Positions 48,247 through 60,308 of a stretch of DNA of 64,000 nucleotides are shown here, piece after piece (position 1 is the stretch's first letter; each line of letters starts with the position of its first letter). Location: positions 3,990,001 through 4,054,000 of the forward strand of contig LR746271.1 in NCBI GenBank assembly GCA_902729315.2, read 5' to 3'. The notes below the pieces were generated by a model that saw only the letters and a list, made by a program, of their open reading frames with translations, was not told the origin of the DNA and ran no database searches. A program made the position numbers and the translations under genes. Source of the DNA: Spirodela intermedia. Its lineage: Eukaryota; Streptophyta; Magnoliopsida; Alismatales; Araceae.

Positions 48247-49480
48247 CTAGACTAGGGGAGCCACAAGTTGGGCTCGAGTGGTGAAGGACTCGCTCTGTGC
48301 ACGTGTGCATCACTCTCCTTCCACATCCTAGTGGTGAACCAGTTGTAGGTAAGGAGTGTTTGTATACACGTGCATGTGCGAGGGTGGGCCACCTCTTTGC
48401 CTTCTCTCAAGATGGTCTTGGATATTATTTTATTTTGGGAGAAAAGATCTCTAATGAGAAGCGATAGCTTTGATTTATATTCGACTCGTGCATCCATAAT
48501 ATTTTCAATGTGGGAGTAAAGGTTTTTGTCCATCTCAAGACAGCCATCTAGAGTGCAATGTGATCCAGAAGTATTCAGTAAGCCACGTTATTAGATGAGT
48601 TAGATCTTGTGGCTAGCAAGCCACCACGATACCTGATGTATAAAGCGATCCATTGGCCATTCGCAAATCCGACGCCACTCAACATGCATGTGGCCTTAAA
48701 GAATGATCTGATGGCTAAAGATTCACCATGGTACCAAGGACTTAAGTTGCCAATCAGTAGCGGTTTGTGGTAGGTTGATCCTATGTCACTCAACATATCA
48801 TGTGACCATGCACATCTGATCCAATAGCTTGTAAAGTGCCATGATATCGAGAACTTAAGTTCTTGCATGTATCACCATTAGGGATATAAAGACAATAATT
48901 AATTATTATCTAGTAAAATAGATATTATCAATTATCTTTAAAATCCCAATGATAGTTGTGAATACGGCAATCTGTTCTTCCCTCCTTTTGTGCGATCGAC
49001 ATCTCTAGTGATCGACAAGCTCATTCTTTCCTCCCCCGACTGCACTCAAGGTATTTGGCAGGTGGTTAGCTCTTCCCTTCTCCCCCAAGATGACGGTGAC
49101 AACATGGTTGACCCATCTTTTGGTAGATCTCTCCGACAAGTGGTGTAGTACTTCAAGATGATACTTCTACGACTTCCAACATGGTGTGCCACGTCCAGAC
49201 GAAACCAAGCCGTCACACCAGTATATCTAGTTGTCTGAAAGGCAGACTAAACTTGAGCAATGATTTATTTCCTGCTTTCAATATTTACTTATCTACTTTT
49301 GTCATTTATTTATATTTTCCAACAAGTTACTTCCGTTTCATACATGTTTGGATTGAAATGAGTAGAATTAATTCAAAACTTGATGAATGATCCTTGTTCT
49401 TCTTTTGAATCCTTCAAAACTTGTCTAAGATTAAGCTAAGATCATTTCAACTTATTTTTTATTAATTTTGACAGTCGAAT
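48247..49480 (+). mobile_element. Old, diverged LTR fragment of the same family
   Basis: Patches align in order with the young LTRs: GGGCTCGAGTGG and GCACGTGTGCATCACTCTCCTTCCAC (split here) near 48270-48330, TCAATGTGGGAGTAAAGG near 48508, and TTTCCTGCTTTCAATATTTA near 49267. Divergence is much higher than among the solo LTRs. The solo LTR at 46616-48241 probably landed in it. Confidence 0.55.
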
Positions 49481-49684
49481 CTTGACATATTTATGTTCTC
49501 AGTGTTTCATGAATAATAATTATTATTTTATTTTCAAATGTGAAATCACTGAGATTAAAGGCTGCTTAATGATTGTTGAATTGTTAAAATAATGTGTAGT
49601 CATTTATGGCTGACCTCATGTCATTTGTGTCAATTCTCAAGCACACATTTGTTCGAGAATAATGATCGCCGTGAAAATAGGTTG

Positions 49685-51322
49685 ACCATTGATAAGTCTT
49701 CATTATCATGAGTTAATAATTAGTAAATAATATATTTTTAGCCTCAACTCATGATAAATAGACTTATATTTGTGTTAAATTGTGAAAAGTTATTTTCAAT
49801 TGATTAACGTAGATTTTTGGCTAATTATTTGATTTCTTACGAATTTATATGATTTTTATAGTCCTATTTTTGAGATAAATGAAGAAAAAGAAATTAAAAT
49901 CAAAATATAGCAAAAAGGGGGGACTCGCTGGTTAGCTAGGCCCTCAAGCAGGTCAGAAGTGCAGTTGAGGGGAGCCGCGAGTAGGAGCTCGAGCGGCTAG
50001 GGCCGATGGGGGCACGCGTGCACCACTCCCCTTCCACATCACTCGTGGCCAGCCAGCTATGGGGCAAAGAGTGGTCGTATGTGTGGGAGAAAGGGACTCA
50101 TTACTTGAAAAATATGATATTAGTATTTATTCACTCAAAACTTTGGCGCTCAAACGATGTAGGACTAAACCCACGTCACACCTTCTCTCGAAAGGCTTCG
50201 AAAGCAGGCAACCAGTGTGGGTTCGAATCCTCCTAGAGCTAAAATGTATTTTTTATTTGATTATCGTGACTTTTCTGTAGATTGCTAGTGAAGGACTAAG
50301 CCATCAGTATCACTAGATCATCGATGAAAATCTCATCAATACGATTCGTAAAATATTGTTACTAAAATTGTTGAACGATTCGCGATAAAAGGATCGCAAA
50401 TCCATCGAGTAAAGCATCTCTAATTGATCGACGAACAAGCCGTCGTCGTGAAAAGGATGAGTCGCCACCTCTAGAGAGCATACCAGATGTGATGAAGAGC
50501 CTCCTCTTGCTGTGCGGATATGAGGATGAAGCTCCCTAATATGCACCCTACCTCCATCCAACTCCTCTCTATTAGGTGACAGTCATTGGAGAGCTGTAAA
50601 GTTGTCATTTTTCTGCTCCGTCTGGTGACAGCTGCCGGAGATGATTCGACGACCTATTTCATTGATCTCTAGACTTTGCAAGGAGATCTAGAGATTGTCC
50701 ACATCGTCCTTGTCCAAGGAGAGCCTTCAAGGCTGTGGACACTACACGACAATCCTCTTAAATGCTCAAGATTCTGGTGCATCGCCGACACATCGTCGCT
50801 GCGATGCCAGAACTCTGTTTTCCTACTTTCAATTTAATTTTCACTTCATTTACTGATAATTTGTGTGATTTAAATTTATCAAACTATACTTCAATTATGA
50901 TTCTTCTAGCTTTTATAGATCTTAATTTGATCAATTAAATCATTTGTAATTACTTATGTAAGAATCGCCGAAGGGAACTTTGTTTTTGCCCAATTTGTGT
51001 TCGTCGAGCATTGATGTCATCTTGACATCCGCACCCTTATTTCCCTTCTTCGTAAATTTTAAATATATTTTATTTTCATTTCCTAGTATAAAATTCATAA
51101 AAAATTATATTCTTTGAAGAAAATTCTGAATAATTACTCGATATTACATTACATCCTTGTGATCAACTTGAAAATTTACCACTATTTTTGGAAGTTTTAT
51201 TGAATTATAATTGATATATTTTTTCAGAAATACTTCTAAATATCTGAAAATTAGTATTTTCTAGTTGTATAAGTTTTAAATTTACATGATTTACTATATA
51301 ATGACTAAGTCACGTCAATCAT
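49685..51322 (+). mobile_element. Solo LTR 1,628 bp (49690-51317) with imperfect duplication ACCAT/ATCAT
   Basis: Starts TGATAAGTCTTCATTATCAT and ends ACTAAGTCACGTCA. Flanks are ACCAT (49685-49689) and ATCAT (51318-51322), a 5-bp duplication with one change. CpG sites are largely converted to TpG/CpA, so it is among the older copies. Confidence 0.85.
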
Positions 51323-51359
51323 ATTTCTCTCTTTCCTTATTATCATTTTTTTTTATATC

Positions 51360-51640
51360 TTTGTCTCTCATGAGATCTCTCTCTTTCTCTCCCTCTCTCT
51401 CAATCGATCTCCTTCTCTTTCTCTCTCTCTCTTGATCTCTCTCTCTTCTTTCTCTCTCTCTCTCTCTTGTGAGACTTTTCTCTCTCTCTCTCTCAAGTGA
51501 GATTTCTTTCTCTCTCTTATCTCTCTCCTCTCTCTCTTGTGAGATCTTTCTCTCTCTATCTCATGTGAGAATTCCTCCTCTCTCCTCTCTCTCTTCTCTC
51601 TCTCTTTTTCAACTTCTTTTTCTGCACTTCCCTTCTTTTA
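51360..51640. repeat. CT-rich tract with recurrent TTGTGAGA
   Basis: Imperfect CT repeats interrupted every 30-60 bases by TTGTGAGA, CAAGTGAGA or CATGTGAGA. Low-complexity DNA. The Ser/Leu frame across it is an artefact. Confidence 0.8.
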
Positions 51641-52084
51641 TTCTTCTCACCTCACCCTTCTATTTTATTATTTCTGATTAAATATTAATAAAATATTAAA
51701 ATCACTTTATATATAAACTAAATTAGTTTTCACAACAAATTAATCAATCTCCATGTGTTCGATCTAAGACTTACTTCTATATTAGTATTTTATTAAGTTT
51801 TAGTTATAAATATTATTAGATAATGTGCATTTAAGCATAACGATAAGTGCACATCAATATCTCTTTCCCCTCTTTGGTCCTGCATTATGGAGCCAACATG
51901 AGGATTCAACCTCTTAGGTGGGCCCAAGAGAGAGAAGAAGAGGGAGGAGAAGAGGCCACAAAACCCACGCACCCCTTCTCCTCTAAGGAAGGTGCCTTCA
52001 ACTATATTTCCCTCTTTTCTAGAAATATTCAAACTCATGAATACTTGAAAAAAAAAAGTTGAATTTGTATTCAAGAAGGTTCTT

Positions 52085-52262
52085 GTTATCACTCTCACCT
52101 CTTGGATTTAGGGTTCCTCTTCTCCCTCACTCACCTCTTGGATTTAGGGTTCCTCTTCTCCCTCACTCACCTCTTAGATTAGGGGTTCCTATTCTCTTTC
52201 TCTCACCTCTTGGATTAGGGGTATCTTCTTCTTCTCACCCTCTTAGATTAGGGGGACCTCTC
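52085..52262. repeat. Minisatellite, ~35-bp unit, about five copies
   Basis: Direct repeats of TCACCTCTTGGATTTAGGGT followed by TCCTCTTCTCCCTCAC, near 52095, 52130, 52166, 52202 and 52238. The first two are nearly identical and the later ones shorter and diverged. Confidence 0.85.
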
Positions 52263-52369
52263 TCTCTTTTTCTTCTCCCACTTTGTTGTCCTTCCATCCT
52301 ATCACTAGCCCTTCCTTTACACTCTCTTGTCATCACTACCGTTCTACCTCCTTGTTGTATGCCTTGTCG

Positions 52370-52640
52370 CTAGCCCACCTTTCTTTCTTACCTGATGTTG
52401 CTGCCTTTCTACCTCCTCGCTGTCTGCCCATCACCGAGATTCTGCCTCCTTGCTATCCACCTTGTCGCCAGGCCCATCTTTCTTCCTCTCTCGCCGTCGC
52501 TGCCTTTCTGCCTCCTTGCTGTCCACCCTATTGCCACCGTTCTGCCTCCTTGCTATGTTGCCGCTCCACCTTTCTTCCTCTTTCGCTGTCACTGCCATTC
52601 CGCCTCCTCACCATCCACCCCGTCGCAGCAGTTCGCCTCT
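52370..52640. repeat. Degenerate tandem repeat, CTGCCTCCTTGCTGTCCACC type
   Basis: Several imperfect direct repeats built on TTCTGCCTCCTTGCTATCCA with intervening CTTTCTTCCTCTCTCGCCGT. ORFs of 100-150 codons through it are Ser/Pro/Leu-rich and repeat-driven. Confidence 0.65.
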
Positions 52641-52744
52641 TCACCACCCCATTGCAAAACCTTCTCCTTTCTCTTTCATCACCGCAAAACCCCCTCTTCT
52701 CTCTCTCCACCGAAGCCCTCGATTTGCCCATTTTCTCCGTCTGA

Positions 52745-55700
52745 CCCCCTACCCTTTTCCTATTTATTTATTTCCCTATTGGCTATCCCACCATCACCCC
52801 AATTCGCTCCCCCCATTGTAGTTTTTTATTCAATTATTTATGTTGACCCTAACACCTAGCTCAAATGGCCCATTCTTGTGAACTGCACTAGTCTACCCCT
52901 TACTCGAGCTATTTGAATTTAGTCTCTCCTCCTTTGTTCCCTCCCTTCTCTTCACCATTGACCTTTAATAATTCTTTCTATAAAGTGAGAAAATCTCTAA
53001 AAAGGCTTGAGGAATTCCAGTGAAATAAGAATCTTCTAGAATTAAGAATCTTCATTACAAAGGTGCATTGATTTTTAATTCTCATAAAGTTGGTCATTAT
53101 TTTTTAAGATCCTTACTCTTAGAATTTGTGAGATTCATAAGATAGCCACCTTCATGTGAGAGATTGGTGGTCCAAACCCTAGTTGAGAACCTTTGTTTGA
53201 TTCTTTAAATTAAATATCCTAACAAGTAATTAACAATCCTAATTCTCTTAAAATTATGATATCATCTAGATATCAAACCCTCAAAGTTCTAATTTAAGTC
53301 AACTCTAAAGACCAAAGTGTATTTCTCTTTAAGGAGATCTCTTCTGGACTCCTTGTCCTACATCAACTAAGGCTCAAGGGCAAGGTTTGATTGCTTCAAG
53401 GGAGTTGTAAAAATTAGCGTAAATCTCAAGAGCTTTCTTCTTCAGTGCAACACCTATCTGCGTCTTTAACAACTTTTGGTGCATGAAAATGATTTTTGAA
53501 AGTTGTGACAAAATTATTCTATAATTGTATCTTGATCTATGGTGTGTTAGGATGACCTTCTTATACCTATGGTGTGATTGAGAGGAAGACCCCCACTTAA
53601 GGTGTGTGGTGGGTTGACAAGTGCATGTAATGCACTTGGTTAGTTGATAAGTATATGTGTTGCAATTGGTCAATTTATCTAGCTCTTGTGTTGAGTTAAA
53701 GCCTTTCTCAACACCTCTGGTGTGCTTAATATATTGTGACACCTATGGTGTTCTCAACTATAAGTGAAGGGTATTATAAATGTAACTTCTTAAGTTACTA
53801 TTATTAAGATCGTCAATTTTAAATTTATAAACTGATTTTCATAAGAATAATCTCTTGATGAATTAGTAGAAAACCAGGTCGAATGCAAGAAGAGTTTTGA
53901 ATTAGTTGATGTATATTAATTAATGATATTCTGATTTCTTTACTCTTTGAAATTTAGTAGCCACGAACAGAAATTTAATGCATGTTGAGAGGAAAATTTC
54001 TCTCAAGGTTCAACCAGCCACCACGTAAATAAATTACGAATGGCCAATGGGGATGATTCCCCACTTCCTTCAACGACTTCAACTATTCAAAATCAATGAG
54101 GCAAAGGAGAATAGGGTTTCACGAAATTTAGATTGTATTAACTAGGATAAAAGAGGTTCAATTACATAAAAGTCAAAGGAACAAAATGAAAATGATTTCT
54201 ACCCCTGGTTCTGATGGACGTAGAGAGAGAACGGCGGTCTCACGCAAAGGAGTCTTCGATTGATCCTCTTCTTGCTGTGCCAAGGGAGGAGACCCACGAT
54301 TGTTGCTAGTGCTGTCACCACTAGAAGGGGGGGAAGGGACAAGTTGGCCCGCCTATGGTGTGCTGCAGGTGGCACTAAGGAAGAGAGGAGGAGCAGACTG
54401 TTCCCACGATAGGAGAGGGACGCACCAAGGTAGGAAGGGGAGAGAGAGAGCTGATCATGAATGAGGAGAGGGCTGGTGGTGGTTCCTCTCTTTTGGGATC
54501 ATGTGCCCTATGTTAGGCCTTCCAGTTTTTCCCTTACATCCTGCAAGATTTACAAGCAAGTCTTCTTTATAGTTTTACGTTTTCATGTTCACATATTGTA
54601 TAAATGCCCATGATGAACTTAGAGGATTAATGGGAAACTATATTCCCTTGGCTGTGCATCATGGTTATAAATTCCTCACATAGTCTCACATCATAATAAT
54701 ACACTGATTTCTCCCTTGTCATCTATCTTGATGCTCACATTCCCATAGAAAATAAGAAAATGACATAATTCACGAACTAGTGTGAAAATGTATGTGTTTA
54801 ATATGTAATTACCATATTCCTATATTCTTACGCTTTAATCATTAATCATATAACCCTTTTAACATGATCATTCAGGGAATTATCAGTAGTCTATAATAGT
54901 GTATGGGAGAGCTGAGCCCATATGTTCGTTATAATTACAGTGTGTGGTTAGTGAAAATCTAAGGTTAGTATACATAAGAAGTGGATGTAGGCCAAAGGAG
55001 TTTGGTCAAACTACTCTAAAATCTAGTATGAACTTTTTCGATTTGTTATATTTATATACTAATATAGAGATATAAATAAGATATTAATAATGTCTTAAGC
55101 TTGCACATTGTACCCATAATCTCGATGAAACTCATACAACAATTATGAACCAAGAAATATTTATTAAATTATTCAGGCACAAGAATCCTCAATAGACGTG
55201 CTGCTTAGATGGAACATGAAGGGTTGGAGCTTACATAAGGTACAACCTATTCTAATCCAATGTTTATATGTCCAAATCCTGAAGTGGTTCTCAAATTTAC
55301 TGTTTGTGCAGCACTCAGCATTCGTGTAGTGATAAGGAACTATTTGAACAACGAAGCTTTTTTGTTGTGATGAGGAAGCCTTTTGGTCAGGAAAAATCTG
55401 AAAAAGAAAGCCTTCGTGTAGTGATAAGGTCATGAAGAGTCACGAATAGGATAATATTGAATAAACGTTTTACTCTTGACCACCGTTGTATCTTGTTCTA
55501 TGCCAATTTAAAGTGGTTGGAACTATTTGAACTACCTTATCCTGAAGTGATAGGAACTACCTTGTTCTACGCCAATTTGAGAAGTCAAATAAGGAGTTTC
55601 TGTGAAGAAGCCACCGAATCGAGGAGTTCTGCTTTGTTGTCACACGAGGATCGCGTTGCTCGTCGCTCGGAATAATTAATGTCTTGACTTTTCTATGCAA

Positions 55701-55950
55701 AATGTAGAACAAGGTCACAGGATGTCTATTATCCTCTACTTAAAATAACGGCCGCTGTTCCTTTCAAGCAGCTCACATCTTGGAAGGGTGTATACTGGCT
55801 ACAACTTCACGTCTCTGCTGCCACTTCTACGAACCTATCCCGACTCTGACTTTATCACAGTAACACAGGGTAGCACGCCTCCTAAGGTGTCACATCCGAA
55901 CGAGAAGACCATGAAACCGGAAATTTTATTTAAGGTTTCAGGTCCGTAGT
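52745..55950. other. Gene-free stretch
   Basis: AT-rich DNA with scattered ATGGTGTG-like motifs (53530-53750). No reading frame with a recognised motif. 54000-54500 is slightly GC-richer but nothing could be assigned. Confidence 0.5.
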
Positions 55951-56092
55951 TTTGTCATCCTGCCCCCCCGCTCCTCCCCCTCTCTCTCTCGCTCTCTTTC
56001 TCTTGATCGCTCGTGCTTATTCTCTCTATTCCCCTCGCTCTATCTCCCCTCTCTCTGTCTCTATCTTGGTCGCTCGTGCTTCATCAGGAGCC

Positions 56093-56819
56093 ATGTCGGA
56101 AGAGTCACTAGCCGTCCCCAAAGGCTCATGGACCACCGGTCTCTTCGACTGCTTCGAGGAACCAAGAAACAGTAAACTCATCACTTATTTACCTTCCAGT
56201 AGGGAGAGAAAATGATAGGCTCTGACTAGCGACGTCTACTGTCAAACAGGTTGCATTGCCTGCTTCTGTCCGTGTATTATCTTCGGCCAGATAACAGAGA
56301 TCGTGGACAAAGGATCAACAAGTGAGTCAACTCTGATCCAATTTCCTTTCACAGCGCGCCCCTTGGGAACATATGATAATCTTTTTCTAACAAAAGAATA
56401 GGCAGTTCTATAGTTTTCCTCATATCTATCATGGTTACCCTCAGCATGCCTGACCGGAGGCGCCATCTACATGGCTTTGAGGGGCATGGGCTTCTCATGC
56501 ATGTACTCGTGCTGCTATCGGGGGAAGCTGCGGCAGCAGTACTCGCTGCCCGGAACCGACTGCTACGACTGCCTCATTCACTGCTTCTGTGAACGTTGTT
56601 CCCTCTGCCAAATGCATAGAGAGCTAAGGAATCGCGGCTTCAACATGGAAATAGGTGTGTACGTTTCCTTGCTATTTTCGATCCTATTACCCTCCTCTCG
56701 AACAGAGTCATGTCTAGCATCAGCGTGTGGAACTCTTATCAGGATGGGAAGGAAACGTGGAGAAGAAGGAGCCAGCGATGACTCAAGCGCCTAGGGCAGG
56801 AGATGCTATGATCCGCTAG
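56093..56819 (+). CDS. PCR: PLAC8 / plant cadmium resistance (PCR)-like protein 1 (complete, 4 exons, 145 aa)
   Basis: PLAC8-family proteins are small Cys-rich membrane proteins; plant members (PCR, FWL/CNR) are linked to Cd/Zn transport or organ size. Exons: 56093-56171, 56250-56321, 56445-56654, 56743-56819, GT-AG, all phase 1. The product has WTTGLFDCFEE, then SCIACFCPCIIFGQITEIVD, GFSCMYSCCYRGKLRQQYSL, DCYDCLIHCFCERCSLCQMH, RELRNRGFNMEIGW. The family's CCxxxxCPC signature is SCxxxxCPC here: the first Cys is Ser. The N-terminus is shorter than in the second copy. A CT-rich leader precedes the ATG. It is tandem with the gene at 60309. Confidence 0.92.
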
Positions 56820-59800
56820 AACGTTCAGCGAGCTGTAGTGAGAAATTGGAACTTGAAAATTCTCGTTTGATATGTTGTAACTGCAAAATAATTCTCATTA
56901 TTTGAGAAGATTCCGCAATCTTCCTCTTACTAAGTGTTACCCATTGTTTTGTCTGTGGGAAATTTTCCTTGGAATGATAACATGTTTGTATTGTCCTGGT
57001 TGTTTGAAGGAGAAATTATTTGGTTTTTGAAGCAACTGTTGTCCAAAAAGGGGCTTTTCTGTATGAAATGGATCCCCACTAGGCCTCTACTTGGATCCAT
57101 TGGTACCAAGCCTTTTTTCTTTTAAAGCAAGGCTTATTATATACATGGTTTCGTCAATTTCATCTTGGTAGACATCAGGATATACAAGAATCCAAAGTTT
57201 TGTGATAATAACAAACTTAATGATTATCAGTGAGACTATGCATCATTTACAAAAAAAATCTACCTATGAAGTATTTTAGGAGTATGTTCATCAAGAGATG
57301 TAACTATATTAAATTAGATATATTATTAATATGTAAGGCTATATTAACTTGTTTCTATAATTACTTTCTACTTACTACCAGCTTACAATAATCAGAAAAG
57401 TTTTCATAGCTACTTGACTAAATCTTTTATGTTGTTGTAAAGAAAATTCAGTAAATTTATAATTTATAAATGCTGGAAAATAAGTCCATTTAGAGTAATT
57501 TAATTTTATAGGGGCTTCTAGGTTGAACACAATGAAGATAAAATAGTTAGTGAATTATATTTAAAATTTCTAATTGATAGATTATTTTTTTTAGAATTAA
57601 TTTAAAAATTTATAAATGAAATTTAAAATAATAAATTAGAGATTATGATGTTAGCTGACATTAGCTCGTGGAAAACACCCACAAATTCAAGTCATTGGAA
57701 ATACATCGATTGGTATTTCACAAAATCAAAGCAAAAATACTTCAAAATAAAATTTTATTTAAAAGGAGAATTTATTATTAACACAATTTATAAATGAATA
57801 AAACTTTTTATAAATAAAAAAAGAAGTAAAATGATGTAAAGATTCAAGTATTATGGAAGAATGGGTGGGACGGTCGATGATTGAATTTTCACCCTAATTT
57901 GATCAATTTGTGTAGGGACCGTGCACCGAATGGATTCCTACACAATCTTCAGTCAATGAATAATGATCCCAACAGCTATCACTTGCTGGAACTGATTGAC
58001 GATGGTGGTTTAACTCAAGTGTGCCACAATGTCCGAAGAAGGATCTTTGGAAGAAATTTTTTGCCTTTGTATTGAGTGAAGAATGGGATGAGTTAGTGGA
58101 TGAAATTCAGCTTTTGTACTGGCTGAATCAGCGAGAAATCAAAATGAAATCCATCATTTTTATCGGAGGGATGATTAGGGTGAATCTGATATTCTTTGCC
58201 ACCAGATGAGAGAGAAAATAGTTGTCAAGAGCGATAGATTAATTGAAGATGCCCCTTTCTTCCTCCCCAAGCATTTTTCCATTTTCTTGTGAGTTAATTC
58301 CGTCGATTTTGTTGAATCATCTGCCATACCTCTTGTTGTATTCATTACATCTGGTTGATACGAAAAGCTAAAAAGGAAATTAGTCTCATATTTTAATTTT
58401 TTTATTATAATATTATGTATTGTAATAAGCTCAGGAAAATTCAGGAAAATTCAAGAAAACATCAGAAATAAATGCAATTAACATAGAAGAATTTTGATAA
58501 TAATATTAATCATTGGTAAAACCTATCAAAATATTTTATGGCCAATTTCATCATTAATTTCTAGAAGTTAACAGTATAATCATATAAAAAAGTTTAATAT
58601 CATTTTTTCGAGATTAATGTAATTTAAAAATATTTCTATAAAATTAAATAATATATTATAAAATATTAGGTATTTTATGATGTAATTAATAAGAGTTTTC
58701 ACTACTCTAATTTGTACAATGGCTTTCATGACTTCTCCAAGTAAATTTATATCTACTATTTACTAGTTATTAGCTTTCATCTTCTAGAAGGTGAACAATC
58801 ATGTTAAGATGCACGACTTGGTTGATTAGTGGTTCATGAATCTTCTAGCAGATAAAGAGAGAATGTGTAAGCCTTGTTTTTTGGTGATTCATTAAACATG
58901 TTAAGATGCACCACTTTCTTTCATTAATCCTTGTTTCAGCATTCTCTCACTTGGTAAAGAACACACCATTGACATAATTTTTTTAAGTTAATGATATAAT
59001 TATAGGGACTGTGTAACATAATATATTGCCACTACAACCAACATTTCTGATAAATGAATGGAGAACATATTTAGTAATTATCCTCAAATGAGAATGGTAA
59101 TACTGGGCCATATTTGATAATTACGAGTCGAGAGAAAGTTAAAAAGGTAACTTGATCGACCTCAAATTTGTCTCAATGTCTTAATTTCCACTTGTTCATG
59201 TTCAGTATTCATTTAAATTTAAATATTCATGTCTCCTTTCTCGGGATTTCTTCTTGGGAAAGAATTGAATTACGAATAATATTCCCTGAAATCATCAGAT
59301 ATCCCTTGTTTTTATCAAATCACTTTCTTAACACTTCTTCAAGGAATCTTTTAACTTTTATGGCATATGAGGTTTAGGATGACAAAATACCAAACTTGAT
59401 GTCCATTGGCTTGATAATGCATTACAAAGGTTTATAAAATTCTTATAGCCAAAGATTTAGAATCAAAACAGTTTTAAGTATTACTATGATATTTAAGTAA
59501 CAAATTTCACCAGTAATTTATTTTTCAGTTCTCAACCTAAACATAGATGAGATTATGATTATCACCATTGCTTTAAATAGATTCCTCGAAAAAATTGAGT
59601 ACCTAGAGCAAGCTGATTTTTGCATGAACATCCAAGATTTACCAAACTGTTTCTGGCAGCAGGAGACTGCCTCTATGCTGCAAACAAATATCTTCCCCTC
59701 AGGACCCAGGAACTCAATATCTCCAGGATCTCTGTATTCATATAGCCCTAGAAGGTATATTTCTTATTTTCACTGATGTAGTTTTATGTACGTATTAAAT

Positions 59801-60308
59801 AGTAATTTTAATTTAATGAATACATTGTTAACATCCAGAATATTCATAATTATAGGATACCCTTCACCCCTTCCGACGTCTGCCTTCTAGTAGATAACTT
59901 TTGAATAATCTAAGAAAAAATTGTAAAGAAGAAAAGTAGCATTGCACACGTGATAAAGAAGCAACTTAGGTTTTAAGGCTCTTCAACGTGGGACGTAGAC
60001 ATTATTATGGTAATTTCTATGGTGGATACCATTTCCGCTCGTTAGAAACAAAAAGTCAATGAATGTTCTGAAAAGTAGGTTACCGTTGACGTATTCTTCA
60101 AGTTGAATTGGTCAAAGTTGGTTTCCTAGAAGTTTCATTATTGACAGAAAGGGCTATCGAAAATTATAATGCTAACTACCATATCATGGGTCGCACCTGG
60201 ATCTTATCTCTTCCTCTTCTCCCCCTTCAGCCCATTTCCTCTCTCTTCCGACACATTTCTCCCTCTTCCTTTCTCATGTGTGGATCTTCGTAACGGAATC
60301 CTACAACG
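56820..60308. other. Spacer between the two PCR-like genes, with two exon-like islands
   Basis: AT-rich. Two islands look less random. 57881-58075 (+) reads NGFLHNLQSMNNDPNSYHLL and LIDDGGLTQVCHNVRRRIFG. 59555-59776 (+) reads QADFCMNIQDLPNCFWQQET and TNIFPSGPRNSISPGSLYSY, preceded by a TTTTTCAG acceptor-like site and ending at a possible GT donor after SPRR. I recognise neither and do not call a gene. They may be remnants of one broken gene. Confidence 0.35.
60055..60115. promoter_or_regulatory. Cluster of three W-box cores upstream of the second PCR-like gene
   Basis: GTCAA at 60055-60059, TTGAC at 60086-60090 and GTCAA at 60111-60115 (within TTGGTCAAAG) lie 190-255 bp before the ATG. TTGAC is the WRKY-binding core. 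Regulation by WRKY factors is an inference. Confidence 0.35.

Noticed and set aside
52059-52859. ORFs of 104-154 codons
   Set aside because: Driven by minisatellite and degenerate tandem repeats; composition Ser/Pro/Leu with no domain.
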